Assembly: GCA_029204225.1 (NCBI GenBank)
Contig: CM055099.1
Location: forward strand, 49,991,034-50,055,033
Reading direction: 5' to 3'
Length of the DNA stretch: 64,000 nucleotides
Origin: Diphasiastrum complanatum
Lineage: Eukaryota; Streptophyta; Lycopodiopsida; Lycopodiales; Lycopodiaceae
The stretch's first letter is position 1. Every line of letters starts with the position of its first letter. This document shows positions 10,832 to 20,734 of this stretch, piece by piece. The notes beneath the pieces are model-generated. The model saw nothing but the letters and a program-made list of their open reading frames with translations. It did not search any database and had not been told where the DNA came from. The translations under genes were made by a program, and so were the position numbers.

Positions 10832-12151
10832 TGTTGGATTTATCTCCTCTACTCTCCTAAATCTTGTGTTAATTTGCCTCCATTCATGCTGCTGCATTTT
10901 TTACTCGTGTTGTCACACAGTCAGCATATTTGAACTATTTGTCACTACAATCTGTATTTTGACTTGGAAATTTTCGCAGGTGAAAAACCTGACACTGTCG
11001 CTTTTTCACCAAGTGTTTTGTGACACTTCCAGAAAAGCGACAGTTGCGTAGTCTGCATAAATACAAGTAAATTTGAACAGGTGAAAAATGCGACACTATG
11101 TTTTTACACGTAATTTATGACAGGCGAAAAATGCGACACTGCCCTACAAATGCCGAAGGTGCCTTACAAAAGCCGAAGGTGCCCTTATAGGAAAGCGAAG
11201 GTACCTTGCAAATCATTTTTTAAGGCATTTGACGGAGTGTCGTGATTTTCGCATTTTCACCAGCATTAATTTTAACGAAGTTCGATGGCGCGGCCTCCTC
11301 ACGCTCGTTCCATACACTGTGCAATCAGATTTGACAACAACAACATCCACCCACGATCTCCCACAGCCAACTCAACCACTTTTGTACCTTCTTCATCTAC
11401 ACACTTGTAAAACTTATGTATATATTGAATACCATCTGAGTATTCAAACAACAGAAGATTGAATGAAGCATGACTTGTAATTTAGAGACAGACATTGTAG
11501 ATGCCTTTGTGCATTGATTGTTTCTTCTAGATGGATTTTCAATTATAGGTTCATCACCTTTACAGATTGTGATTAGCTTTGTGGAACACGTGGTTATGTC
11601 CGCTATTGTTTTGTGCTCACCTGCATTATTGACTTGTATATTTCGTTATACAAGTGACTTGTATATTGATTTGCATTATTGACTTGTATATTAATAATCT
11701 GATTACGAGTTTGTTTGGTTCTGCGTTCAGATTTGTGTCAATATTGCAATATTTTTCTACGTTCTGTCTGGCTTTCTAATTGCTTAGTCAGTTGTCTGCT
11801 CTTCGCGACTTATTATTAGTCTAGCTGTTCGCAACTAATAATTTGTCTAGACCTTCGCGACTGATTATTAGTCTAGCTCTTCGTGACTAATAACTTCTCT
11901 AGATCTTTGCGACAAATTATTAGTCTGATGTTTTGATGCTTAATGTTTGGCTACGTAATCATTGTAGTACTAACATTTTCAAAGTTAGCTACTATAAGAT
12001 CGAACGTGATTTCTATCACTATTGCTTTGTTCAAAATTGATAGGCGTAGTCATGCATGAGGAAAGAGGAAGATAGCTTATTCCATTGCGCATGAATATTT
12101 TTCATTCGAGTTCGTTTCATTTCGAGTTATCTTTCACACCTCTTTCCAACA
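10832..12151 (+). repeat. 3' LTR of copia A (1.32 kb)
   Basis: Starts TGTTGGA immediately after the polypurine tract and ends TCCAACA, a perfect 7-base terminal inverted repeat of the TG...CA type. Inside are CGAAGGTGCC-type repeats (11060-11215), repeated TGACTTGTATA phrases (11630-11695) and a five-unit 26-bp tandem array. Only one LTR is present, so the boundary comes from the polypurine tract and terminal repeat and not from an LTR pair. Confidence 0.75.
11801..11929. repeat. 26-bp tandem array, 5 imperfect copies
   Basis: Units of 26 bases (core CTTCGCGACTRATTATTAGTC) start at 11801, 11827, 11853, 11879 and 11905. They lie within the copia A LTR. Confidence 0.85.
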
Positions 12152-13333
12152 AACAAGTGGATCTTCAAGAAGAAGATCAACTCTGATGGTTCCATTGCTA
12201 AATGGAAAGCATGGCTGGTGGCTGAATAATTCACTCAAGTCCAAGGAGTGGATTATCAAGAAATTTTCAGTCCTGTCATCAAGATGCAGTCAATCAGGAC
12301 TCTGATTGCGTTAGCAGCTGCATAAGACCTCGAAATGCACCAAATGGATGTCAAGACAACATTCCTCAATGACAACGTTGAAGAGGAGCTGTATACCTTC
12401 CAATTGAAAGGATTCGAAGTCAAAGGCCAAGAGCACAAAGTGTGCAAGCTGCACAAAGCAATCTATGGTCTGAAACAGGCCGCAAGAGCATGGTTCGATA
12501 GAATCAACTCTTATTTCATTCAATTGGGATTTGAAAACAATTCAGCTGACTGTAATGTTTATTCGAAGCATATAGGCACCAATTCAGTTCACATAGCTCT
12601 TTACGTTGATGATGTATTTATTTTGTCTAATGACACTTCTCTTCTGTACACTACTAAGAGTGATCTGTCAAAGGAATTTGACATGACTGATTTAGGAGCT
12701 GTCCATTCTTTGCTAGGAATTCAGGCTTCAGAAGAAGATCTATCTTAGCCAACATACATATCTAAAAGGCATTTTAGAAAAGTTTTATATGTCTGATTGC
12801 AAACCAATCGATATTCCAATGGATCCAAGTATAGTATTGACTAAACCTACTAGTGCTGATTCTGATAGTGAAATATTCGACATAGTGAAGTACCCTTATC
12901 ATTCACTAATAGGATCTTTGATGCATGTAATGCTGTGTACTAGACCAAATTTAGCATACAATGTTAGCACGTTAAGTCAATTCATGTCTAATCCTAGGAT
13001 CTCTCATTGGAAAGCATTAAAGAGAGTGATGAGATATATTCAGGGAAGTTTAGATCACATTTTGTGTTATGATGAAAATGCTATCGACCAACTCGTCCTA
13101 CGAGGCTAAGCTGACTCAGATTGGGGAGGAACAGTCTCTACTAGAAAATCTACCTCCGGATTTTGTTTCTATCTGACAGGGGGACTGATTTCATGGAACT
13201 CAAGGAAGCAGAAATCAGTTGCGCTTTTTTCGACAGAAGCACAATACATCGCAACATGTCAAGCTTTAAGAGAAGCTGTATGGATCGGGTTGTTACTTCA
13301 CGACTTACATCACACTCAGTTCAATGCTACCAC
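12152..13333 (+). pseudogene. Ty1/copia element B fragment: RT and RNase H
   Basis: Starts mid-RT at KWIFKKKINSDGSIAKWKA, directly at the end of the copia A LTR. It continues through QGVDYQEIFSPV, EMHQMDVKT, YGLKQAARAWFDR and the intact ALYVDDVFILS (about 12595-12630). One frameshift occurs near 12725. The next frame has CKPIDIPMDPS and SLMHVMLCTRPNLAYNVS, then RNase H DSDWGGTVSTRKSTSGF and LISWNSRKQKSVALFSTEAQYIA. It is cut off at HTQFNATTI where repeat R1 begins. Stops include TAA at 12227-12229. The 5' half of this element is not seen on the other side of copia A. Confidence 0.88.
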
Positions 13334-13676
13334 CATTAGGGGATATTAGAACTCAAAATGGGCCCTTCATCAAGATGCTGTTTTTGACTTAGCACGCTTT
13401 CAACACTTATGTGTCCCAATGAATGGTGTCCATTTGTGACGAACTGTAACAGTGGTTGACGGACGGAAATTGTATTTAACTTTCCCGGCCAAATTTTTGT
13501 GATTTTCAAATATCTCGCGGGACAGAACAAACAATTGTAATTGGACCACAGTTACTGCCCGAATACTCTTACGCTGCCCGTTATTGTTCACTCGAGGTTG
13601 ATTTGACGTCAATAGTCATAAACTGTGGTTAACTAATCCTTGTAGTTTAGGAACTTCTTGTCATTCATAGGCATAC
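13334..13676 (+). repeat. Dispersed repeat R1, copy B, left part
   Basis: Direct-orientation homologue of 6529-6866, interrupted at 13676/13677 by the nested LTR element. The last five bases, CATAC, are the target-site duplication. Confidence 0.85.
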
Positions 13677-13977
13677 TGGTAGAATTACTGTTAATGGGCG
13701 ATGCCACTTTGTTTGCTATTTATAGACATACTTGAAATGTAATAGATAAATGTGGTAAAGGCCAAATGTGCCTTAAGTCAAGTTTAATATATTTTGGGTC
13801 CCTCCCAATGTAAAAGTGGCTGAGGCCTTTTATGAAGACGTGTAACCTCTCTCTCTCTCTCTCTCACTTGTTGAATTCTCAGATTGTAGTGTGCAAGTTC
13901 AAGTATAGAACAATGGTGTTCTCTCTCTCTCTTTGTCCTATGTGATTGCTTATGTGCATGCTCTGATTTCACACACA
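13677..13977 (+). repeat. 5' LTR of the nested element
   Basis: 301 bases. Matches 16715-17075 closely except for a short CT tract here (about 20 bases near 13847-13866) against about 79 bases in the other LTR. The first residues read TGGTAG where the 3' LTR has TGTTAG. Confidence 0.93.
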
Positions 13978-13990
13978 TGGCATCAAAGCC
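13978..13990 (+). promoter_or_regulatory. Primer-binding site, initiator Met tRNA type
   Basis: TGGCATCAAAGCC immediately follows the LTR's terminal CA. It differs slightly from the usual copia form TGGTATCAGAGC, complementary to the 3' part of initiator tRNA-Met. Confidence 0.85.
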
Positions 13991-15600
13991 ATCTATGGTT
14001 AACACTTGAATGATCCTGACATGCATTTGATTTGTAGGAAATTTTGATAGCATTCTATTTGGTGAGAAAATTTTCAGAGAGGAGAAAGTTTTTAGTTTTG
14101 TTAATAAAGAGAGATTTTGTCTCTGGAATTTAGTTTATGTTTGTAGAATGATTCTGCTTGTGTGCAGAATAGAATCAAGAGAGCCATGCTTGCTATTCTA
14201 TTGAAGCTTGGTTTAGTGCCAGTAAGGTCATTGCAAGGAGCGTGTAGTTGATGCGTCGATTTTTCCCTCATCTGAGTGATTTCTTGAATTTTTATTGATG
14301 ATGTTGATTCTGGAAGGTCAGTTTTAATAAAAAAAAGAGTGTGACTGAATCTGGGAGGACAAATTTGAGTAAGTTTTGTGTGAGCAATCCAGAGTCGGGA
14401 GATTATGTTTCATCCAGAGCCACATATTGCAGAATCAGGATCAGTTTGTGAACTGGTTTCGTGAGACATGGACGTACATCCACAGACATCGTGGAAGCAC
14501 ATTCGCTACTGTCATTGCTGAAGAGGGTAATAGCTTGAAGCCGTGACAGGTGTCCAACCTGAAGATAGAATGATCATTATGTGAAAGACACGACAATCTT
14601 TGTATTGGCAGCCATGAACGGATCTTAGTTGTTTCCTTCTTCTATTCCTGAAGTCTTGTCAACGCAGCCATTGATGCTCTTCAAAGCAACCATCGCAGTC
14701 TGCCAATGCCCTTGCTTTGGTCTTAACCACAATGAGAACGCTGATCTGAAGGCATGAAAAGAGGCTTGTGTGCAAATCAAGATGCAATTAAATGTGCTTT
14801 GCGAAATGGAGTTCAGACCTGCGGGGCTGCGACAGATCAGTGAACTTATGATGCGAGGGCAGTAACGGCCATGAAGAAGTAGCGCTACATTCCTGAGTAA
14901 GCAGAGCAGTCGCGATCCAGAATGCGTGTATGATCCATAATGCGTGTACAGCAGGCCGACGCTGTAGCGATTTTGAAACTTGTCCCACGTGAAGAACGTG
15001 CGCGTGAATAGGCCCGACGGTTGCAATCCACCTGCACCAGCGTGATTCTTGAAGCACGATCCTGCGATTCTCCATCACCTGTTGAAAGCCCGTTGGAAGT
15101 GGATGGGAGAGAGACGACCCGTTGGAAAATCGGGTGCCCAGGGTGAATGAAAGGCAATTTATTTGAGGTTCCTTTCAAGTTTTTTAACGGCATTTCTAAA
15201 AATTTTTGAGGATGGGTCCCTAAGGGCTGGCTGTCTTACACTTTTAAGACAGACCCACTGTGTCAAAATTTTAAAAAAACGCATAACAGAGTGTTAATTT
15301 CACATACTTGCTCCGTTTCTGTCGGAACAAAAGCTGTACAAGACCATTCTACACTGTCTTAGCTCCATTTTGAACCAGAAATATAGTGATTCGGAAATTG
15401 GCGAAAAAACTTATTAAGTTTTTAGTGCAGAGACCCCATTTTTTGTTAGGGACAGCAAAGATTTTTTCTAAAAAATGTCATTGGAAAACTTGTGAAAAGC
15501 TAATCAAACGCTAATAATTGATTGTCATGCTAAGTACATAACATATATAGAATGAAGTAAATGTTTTTCAAGGAATTAAGAGGTCAAATTGGTTTTACGA
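13991..15600. other. Interior of the nested element without recognised coding
   Basis: No retroelement domain seen. The minus-strand ORFs at 14625-15193 overlap each other in different frames and show no family motif. This may be captured or scrambled sequence filling the space where pol is absent. Confidence 0.5.
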
Positions 15601-15601
15601 A

Positions 15602-15677
15602 CTAACCAAGTGATAAGCCTAATCGAGGTGACGTCTTGTGCCCTCTCCCTCGATTACGTGCACTTATCATTAGTTAG
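15602..15677. repeat. Imperfect stem-loop upstream of gag
   Basis: CTAACCAAGTGATAAG near 15602 pairs with CTTATCATTAGTTAG near 15663-15677. An inner stem pairs TAATCGAGG with CCTCGATTA. It lies just before the gag start and could be a leader or packaging structure, or a remnant of a foldback; this is inference. Confidence 0.6.
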
Positions 15678-15690
15678 CTAAGTAAAACAC

Positions 15691-16300
15691 TTGCAGAAAA
15701 TTTCTCAAATTGAATTGATCAGTTCATTTACGTCATTCAAGTTGACTATAATGGATCAAAGGGCTTCATTTGATAAATTTGACGATAAAAACTTTCATAC
15801 ATGGCAAGTCAAGATGAGATTATTATTAACTGAGAAAAATCTGTGGGATCTTGTTGACGGTTCCAAAGTTAAGCAAGAAGATTTCGGTGATTCTTCTAGT
15901 ATTGATTTGCGTGATAAGAGAGCTGCTGCTTACATTGGTCTCGGATTAGTTGAATATCAAATTCATCATTTGGACCTTTCTAAGACTGCTCGTAAAATAT
16001 GGCAATCATTGGAAGCTATATTTGGAGCACGTTCTAAAAATGACAAAATTCTTCTTAAGCAACAATTTTTTGCTCTAAAGCTAGAAAGTGGAATGAGCTT
16101 AAATGATTATGTGAATCACATGAAGTCAATAATGAATCAGCTTGTTTTATTGTGAAAAGATGGGACATTATAAAAATCAATGTTTAAAGATGAAAGCGGA
16201 TCTTAAGTCAAAGAAGTCCACTGAAAGTAATAAAGAAAAAGAGGAAGTGAACCTAACAGCTATAGCTGAAAAGTCTTATGATGAAGCAGATGCTTGGTAA
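15691..16300 (+). pseudogene. Copia-type gag, internally deleted
   Basis: The ORF 15691-16155 carries the N-terminal gag domain: MDQRASFDKFDDKNFHTWQ, MRLLLTEKNLWDLVDG, AAAYIGLGLVEYQIHHL, KTARKIWQSLEAIFG, LKQQFFALKLESGMSLNDYVNHM. The most natural start is ATG 15751 (MDQRAS). It ends after MNQLVLL. A zinc-knuckle remnant, CEKMGHYKNQC (about 16153-16186), follows in another frame. The stretch normally between these parts is missing, so the C-terminal half of capsid was deleted. Confidence 0.8.
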
Positions 16301-16714
16301 TAAGTTTGTGCGCATGTACTTTATCTTCTAAGGGATTCAGAAAGTTGTTGCAGGATTGCTAAACTTGGAATAGTATCCTAGAAGATGGTTCCTTGGATGC
16401 AGAAGTAAGGTGATACCTTCCATATGAGGTAGTTTGTGGATGCATTTGCAGTTTCAGGGAAGGATATTATCCTTGGCATAGCTCTTGGACATGATGCAGT
16501 GAGCAATTTGTTTTGCAGATTCTAGTGGATGTTTGGCTCAAGGGAGGGTGATGGAATTGTTCCACACATTCTCCATTTGATAACATCAGATTTTTGCACT
16601 GATTGCTAGCATAAATGTCACATCAATAGAGTTAGGAGTATAATGTTCTTTCAGTGTGATGTACTTGGTTAAGCATGAAGTAACACCTCTAACAAAGCTG
16701 TCATTGAGGGAGGG
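16301..16714. other. Interior 3' part of the nested element
   Basis: No coding motif. Ends in the polypurine tract at 16706-16714 that would prime plus-strand synthesis. Confidence 0.6.
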
Positions 16715-16882
16715 TGTTAGAATTATTGTTAATGGGCAATGCCACTTTGTTTGTTATTTATAGACATACTTGAAATGTAATAGATAAATGTGGTAAAGGC
16801 CAAATGTGCCTTAAGTCAAGTTTAATATATTTTTGGCCCCTCCCAATGTGAAAGGGACTGAGACCTTTTATGAAGAGGTGTA

Positions 16883-16965
<83 letters not shown>

Positions 16966-17075
16966 GTGCTGAATTATCAGATTGTAGTGTGCAAGTTCAA
17001 GTATAGAGCAATGGTGTTCTCTCTCTTTATTTGTCCTATGTGATTGCTTATGTGCATGCTCTGATTTCACACACA
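16715..17075 (+). repeat. 3' LTR of the nested element, with expanded (CT)n
   Basis: 361 bases; the partner LTR is 301. The excess is almost all in the (CT)n run at 16885-16963. Ends in TTTCACACACA followed by the CATAC duplication. Confidence 0.93.
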
Positions 17076-17080
17076 CATAC

Positions 17081-17230
17081 CTCTAATTTTCTTCATTCTA
17101 TTTCTTATTTTGGATTGTCATTCTTAGGTTTACCTCGCAATCTCTACATTCTCTCCAATCTCAGCATGCGTACTCATATTTTCTACTAATGGCTACACAT
17201 AATCGGAGACCAAGAGGAACCATTGATGCA
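17081..17230 (+). repeat. Dispersed repeat R1, copy B, right part
   Basis: Continues the R1 homology after the nested insertion and ends at CATTGATGCA. It contributes the ATG (17189) and first 14 codons of the following ORF. Confidence 0.8.
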
Positions 17231-18498
17231 ATCAATATTTACAATAAAAAAAATGTAGAAGATCAATGGATACCAAAAATATATCAAAAATATCAATGGA
17301 TCTTGATGCATCCCTCTACAAAAGGCTCATTCCGAAAAAGAAAAAGATCGGATAACATATATAGAAGCTCTTGGAAAGGCAGGATAATGGATTTTAAAGT
17401 ATCACTTGCCGATCAATCTATCACGGAAGTTTTAGTTCAGCATGCTTATTTTCACAATGAGCTTAACATTCATGATCTAAATCCAAATGATAGGAGGAAA
17501 TGCAATTGTAAGTTTTCAGATTCAATTTCTTTAGATTTAACATTTTCTTTAAATTATATTTTTCTTGAGATGTTTTTGGTTTTACAGATTTGTATCCATC
17601 AAATTTCGTTGAATGGCAATCAGTTCAAACGATTGTAGGAATAATCGATGTCATACATTCGGATATCGGTATTTTACAATATAAAGGTCGTTCTCCAAAA
17701 TCACTTTTAGAGTCAGGAGTTTTTTTTATGATCACATCTATTTTTCTGATAAAAATGGTTTACTTGGTAGATTAGAGCCATATCTTCTACCAGATTTTTT
17801 AAGTGAGGAATGGATTTCTCCTAATGCAGCAATTTTAGAAAGTTTTCGATCTAGACTATATATTGATATTCAAAGTATATTAAAATGTAGCACTGGATCA
17901 AAGAATAATAGATTTTTTTTCCAAATGCAATGTTCAGAGAACAAAAACAAAGTTTATTTGTAAAGACTTAAGTGTTGATATAATCGTCGAGTTGTTGAAT
18001 GATGGTTGGGATACAAAACAAAATCAGCAAGTTGAGTGCAGAGTATGTTACTCATCCATGACATTTAGATATCACATCAAAAAACAAATGCTCACTTTGC
18101 TGCTGTATTATAGAAGATGGATTAAATGCAAAAATGTTTGGAAGTCACTTGATCAAGATTTTTGGTATAAACCCTCAAGAACAACTTCAGATAACAGTGA
18201 AAAGAAATGACAACATTCTTGCAATGGTTGAGGTCGAGGAAGATTGGTGTCTCAATCACATTCGATCAGAAATAGACATGTTGCAATTCGACCTACCTCA
18301 ATACTATCAATTTTGGTTGAATGGTATAAAGGTACGTTATGCCATATAAAAATATCCTTTTTTTTTTTATTTCTAAGTGAATCAGTTTTATAAAATATAT
18401 TACCTAAAACAATTTATCTTGTGAAGGTAAGAGTAAGGCAAGAAGAGCATATAAAATGCAAAGACATTGGAACATCCATCGAAATTGAAGATCCATAG
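17189..18498 (+). pseudogene. Unrecognised intron-containing gene, frame-disrupted
   Basis: No family recognised. Exon 1 (17189-17507) ends at gtaagt. The next exon starts at 17588 after TTTTACAG in a matching phase (YPSNFVEWQSVQTIVGIIDVI). A run of eight T near 17720 shifts the frame into DHIYFSDKNGLLGRLEPYLLP. Another shift near 17955 leads to VDIIVELLNDGWDTKQ and CRVC, and a further one to CSLC, so a CxxC...CxxC metal site is possible but split by a shift. The segment LDQ-independent frame at 18134-18331 (ITVKRNDNILAMVEVEEDW, FWLNGIK) ends at gtacgt. A last exon, 18427-18498, reads VRVRQEEHIKCKDIGTSIEI to a stop. Intact splice sites with several shifts suggest a fairly young pseudogene or sequence errors in homopolymers. 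The R1 repeat supplies its start. Confidence 0.5.
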
Positions 18499-18596
18499 AT
18501 TATGAACTATGGAATTTTGTATTATGTAATACAATTTTTTGTATACAACATTTTTGAAAATATATGAACCACTTTTTGTATGAGGCTCTTTCGTTT

Positions 18597-19834
18597 CTAT
18601 GATCTCCATTTCCATGGTGCAAAACACAATGTAATTGCAACTGGATAATATGAGTTTTCGATAACAAGATTCATTGTCTCCTGCAGGAAATGCACTATCT
18701 CCATTGGGGAGATCTTCAGTCACTTGAACTCCAGTGACCACTACAATCGACGCTTGCCCTTGTTGATGTCTTGTATATATCGGTTCTATTTTTGGTCTTC
18801 ATTGCTTTGGTCTATATTGTCCTTGTCTTGGCATATTTGGATATGTTCAGAAGATGAACTGATGAAAGCTTTGCTGCAACAAATCTAAGTTTGTCGCATG
18901 TTTGAATTGGTTGTGGCAAAGGTTCCATTAGTATCTTTTTGAACTTATCCAAAAAAAAACCATGGTAAAGACAAGGCAGACCAAGGCTATGAAAAACAAA
19001 CTTGTCGGAAAACTGTAGAAATTGAGATGAATGAATCATAACCTAAATTAATAACAGGAAAAAAAAAACAGGTAAGAACAACCATTGAAAAATTGTAAAT
19101 ATATTTCTATTAAAAATTTTTATACATGTGTCTCATCCACATCAAGTGAGACGAATATTTAATCAGTATCAACTATCTATGATCTCTAAATCCATTTCTC
19201 CAGTTGGAAGTAGCTTGGGTGGAGAACACTCGGCCACTACAACTGTATATGGATTTTCGATCACCAGCTTTATGGTTTCCTGTCTGAAGTGCATTTTCTC
19301 CATTGGGGAGACCTTCGGGCATTTAAACAAAAAAAAAAAATATAAACACAGTTAAATGTAATTAATCAAAGATCAATTAATATTAATTTGAATTAGAAAA
19401 AAATAAAAACACAATTAAAAGTTATTAATCGAAGATTACTTCTTCCAGATTTGGAAGTCCATCTTGTAGTGCAAGCCAATTAAAAAAATATTTGACATTG
19501 CATACGGTATACCACCCACAGCTGACAGAATCAACCTGCTGGGAGGACTGCAGAATTCAAATTTTAACATTATGAGATATCGGATCAACGTGCAGGATGT
19601 TATAACTAAATCTACAATGGAAACAAGGACACGCCGAACCGATATCAAAAAAATATTTTTTGAATATCGGATTAGCGCGCATGTTATGAAAAGAAACCAA
19701 ACAATAACTACAAGGGCACGGCGAACCGTTATTGATAAATTTTTACCTCTGCATCAACAATTTTTAGTTTCATATATGCTTTTGCATTTGGTATTGGAAA
19801 GAGTTCCAGTATTTTTTGCATATGGCTCCTGGCA

Positions 19835-19872
<38 letters not shown>

Positions 19873-20206
19873 ATAGAGTTCATCTTTAAACAAACTAGAT
19901 TACACACACCCTCATCATTGACGCATAAGGACAACACATATAAATTCCAATGATCACTGCAATAAAAAAACAATAAGTTAATGAGAATCAATGTGAAATC
20001 AAAATTCATATGAAAAATTTAACAAAATAAAATCTGAAAAAAAGACACTTTGTTATGTATGACAGCACGAGAATTGGAGTCCCCAGTCTGACGTATTGGA
20101 GCATATCATCGTGTAGACTTTTGAAATCAGGAAAATCAAATGCAGCCATGAATTGAAGGAGAAACAATGCTACATGTATAAACAATGGGGTTTGGAAAAA
20201 CTCCAT
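18597..20206 (-). pseudogene. Unrecognised minus-strand gene remnant with duplicated terminal exon
   Basis: Convergent with the preceding gene, 98 bases between their stops. A terminal exon at 18713-18597 (SPMEIVHFLQETMNLVIENSY, to a stop) is a diverged copy of one at 19312-19169 (SPMEKMHFRQETIKLVIENPY, VVVAECSPP, to a stop). Each is preceded by a GAAG acceptor. Further upstream candidate coding pieces are 19570-19440 (KFEFCSPPSRLILSAVGGIPYA) and 20206-20070 (FMAAFDFPDFKSLHDDMLQYVRLGTP), and 19030-18840 may be another exon. I cannot name the family or prove the exon chain. The paired terminal exons imply a local tandem duplication. Confidence 0.4.
19839..19869. repeat. (TG)n microsatellite
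   Basis: About 31 bases of TG/GT dinucleotide within the minus-strand gene remnant. Confidence 0.95.
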
Positions 20207-20404
20207 CCAATACTAAATGGCCCCACCTCCTACATTGTCACCTAGCATTTTATCCCTACTTTCTAATTCACAATTGGTCATACCTATACATATTGAGGAC
20301 TATTTACAAAGGAAAGTGCAGGGGGTGACGGAAGTAATACAGATAAACCAAAAAAAAAATTGTCTTTTAAAATTGATTCTACCTTTACATTAACAATATC
20401 ATCT

Positions 20405-20726
20405 TAATCATTTCCTAGAACAGGTGGAGGGGAACTAATATTTTTGGGGGTAGGAGGAGGACATTTAGGAGGAGGAGATTTATTAGGAGAGGAAGATTTA
20501 GGAGGAGAAGTTAAAGTTGGAGTTTTGGGAGGAGAAGAAAGAGACTTAGGAGGAGAATTGAGAGGAGATTGCCTAGAAGAAAGAATCTCATCCAAAGGAA
20601 ATGGCTTGAAAAAATCCCTCACTTTATTTGGAGGGCCAAGAGACCTCTTCTTCTTTGAAACACTCCCACTCTGTAAACGAATAACAAGCCTTATCACACG
20701 GTTCAAACTGCGGAAGTTTATGAAAG
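20405..20726 (-). pseudogene. Proline/serine-rich C-terminal coding fragment
   Basis: The minus-strand frame reads SKKKRSLGPPNKVRDFFKPFPLDEIL and then a run of SPP, PPK and PPP motifs, ending SSPPPVLGND and a stop. The opposite strand gives a Gly-rich shadow that is fused by chance to gypsy gag. Upstream of 20726 the gypsy element begins, so the N-terminal part was cut off or displaced. Family unknown; the Pro/Ser-rich tail could come from a structural or regulatory plant protein. Confidence 0.4.
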
Positions 20727-20734
20727 ACCCTTTT

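Larger units (their letters stand above)
7459..12151 (+). mobile_element. Ty1/copia element A, 5'-truncated, with 3' LTR
   Basis: Internal region 7459-10831 has the copia order gag, protease, integrase, RT, RNase H. It ends in a polypurine tract (TTAAGGGGGGG, 10821-10831) directly followed by a 3' LTR at 10832-12151. No matching 5' LTR is present in the window, so the 5' end is lost. Coding is broken by many stops and shifts. The base just after the LTR enters the RT of another copia fragment, which suggests element A was inserted into that older element. Confidence 0.85.
13677..17075 (+). mobile_element. Complete but pol-less LTR retrotransposon with TSD
   Basis: Two LTRs (13677-13977 and 16715-17075) start TGKTAGAATTA and end TTTCACACACA. 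The primer-binding site follows the first LTR, and a purine tract (GAGGGAGGG, 16706-16714) precedes the second. The element is flanked by a perfect 5-bp duplication CATAC (13672-13676 and 17076-17080), so both ends are certain. The 2.7 kb interior encodes only part of gag; no protease, integrase or RT motif is seen. It is therefore non-autonomous and would need another copia element's enzymes. Confidence 0.93.

Noticed and set aside
12256-12523. Minus-strand ORFs inside copia B RT
   Set aside because: Antisense shadows of a plus-strand RT with YVDD.
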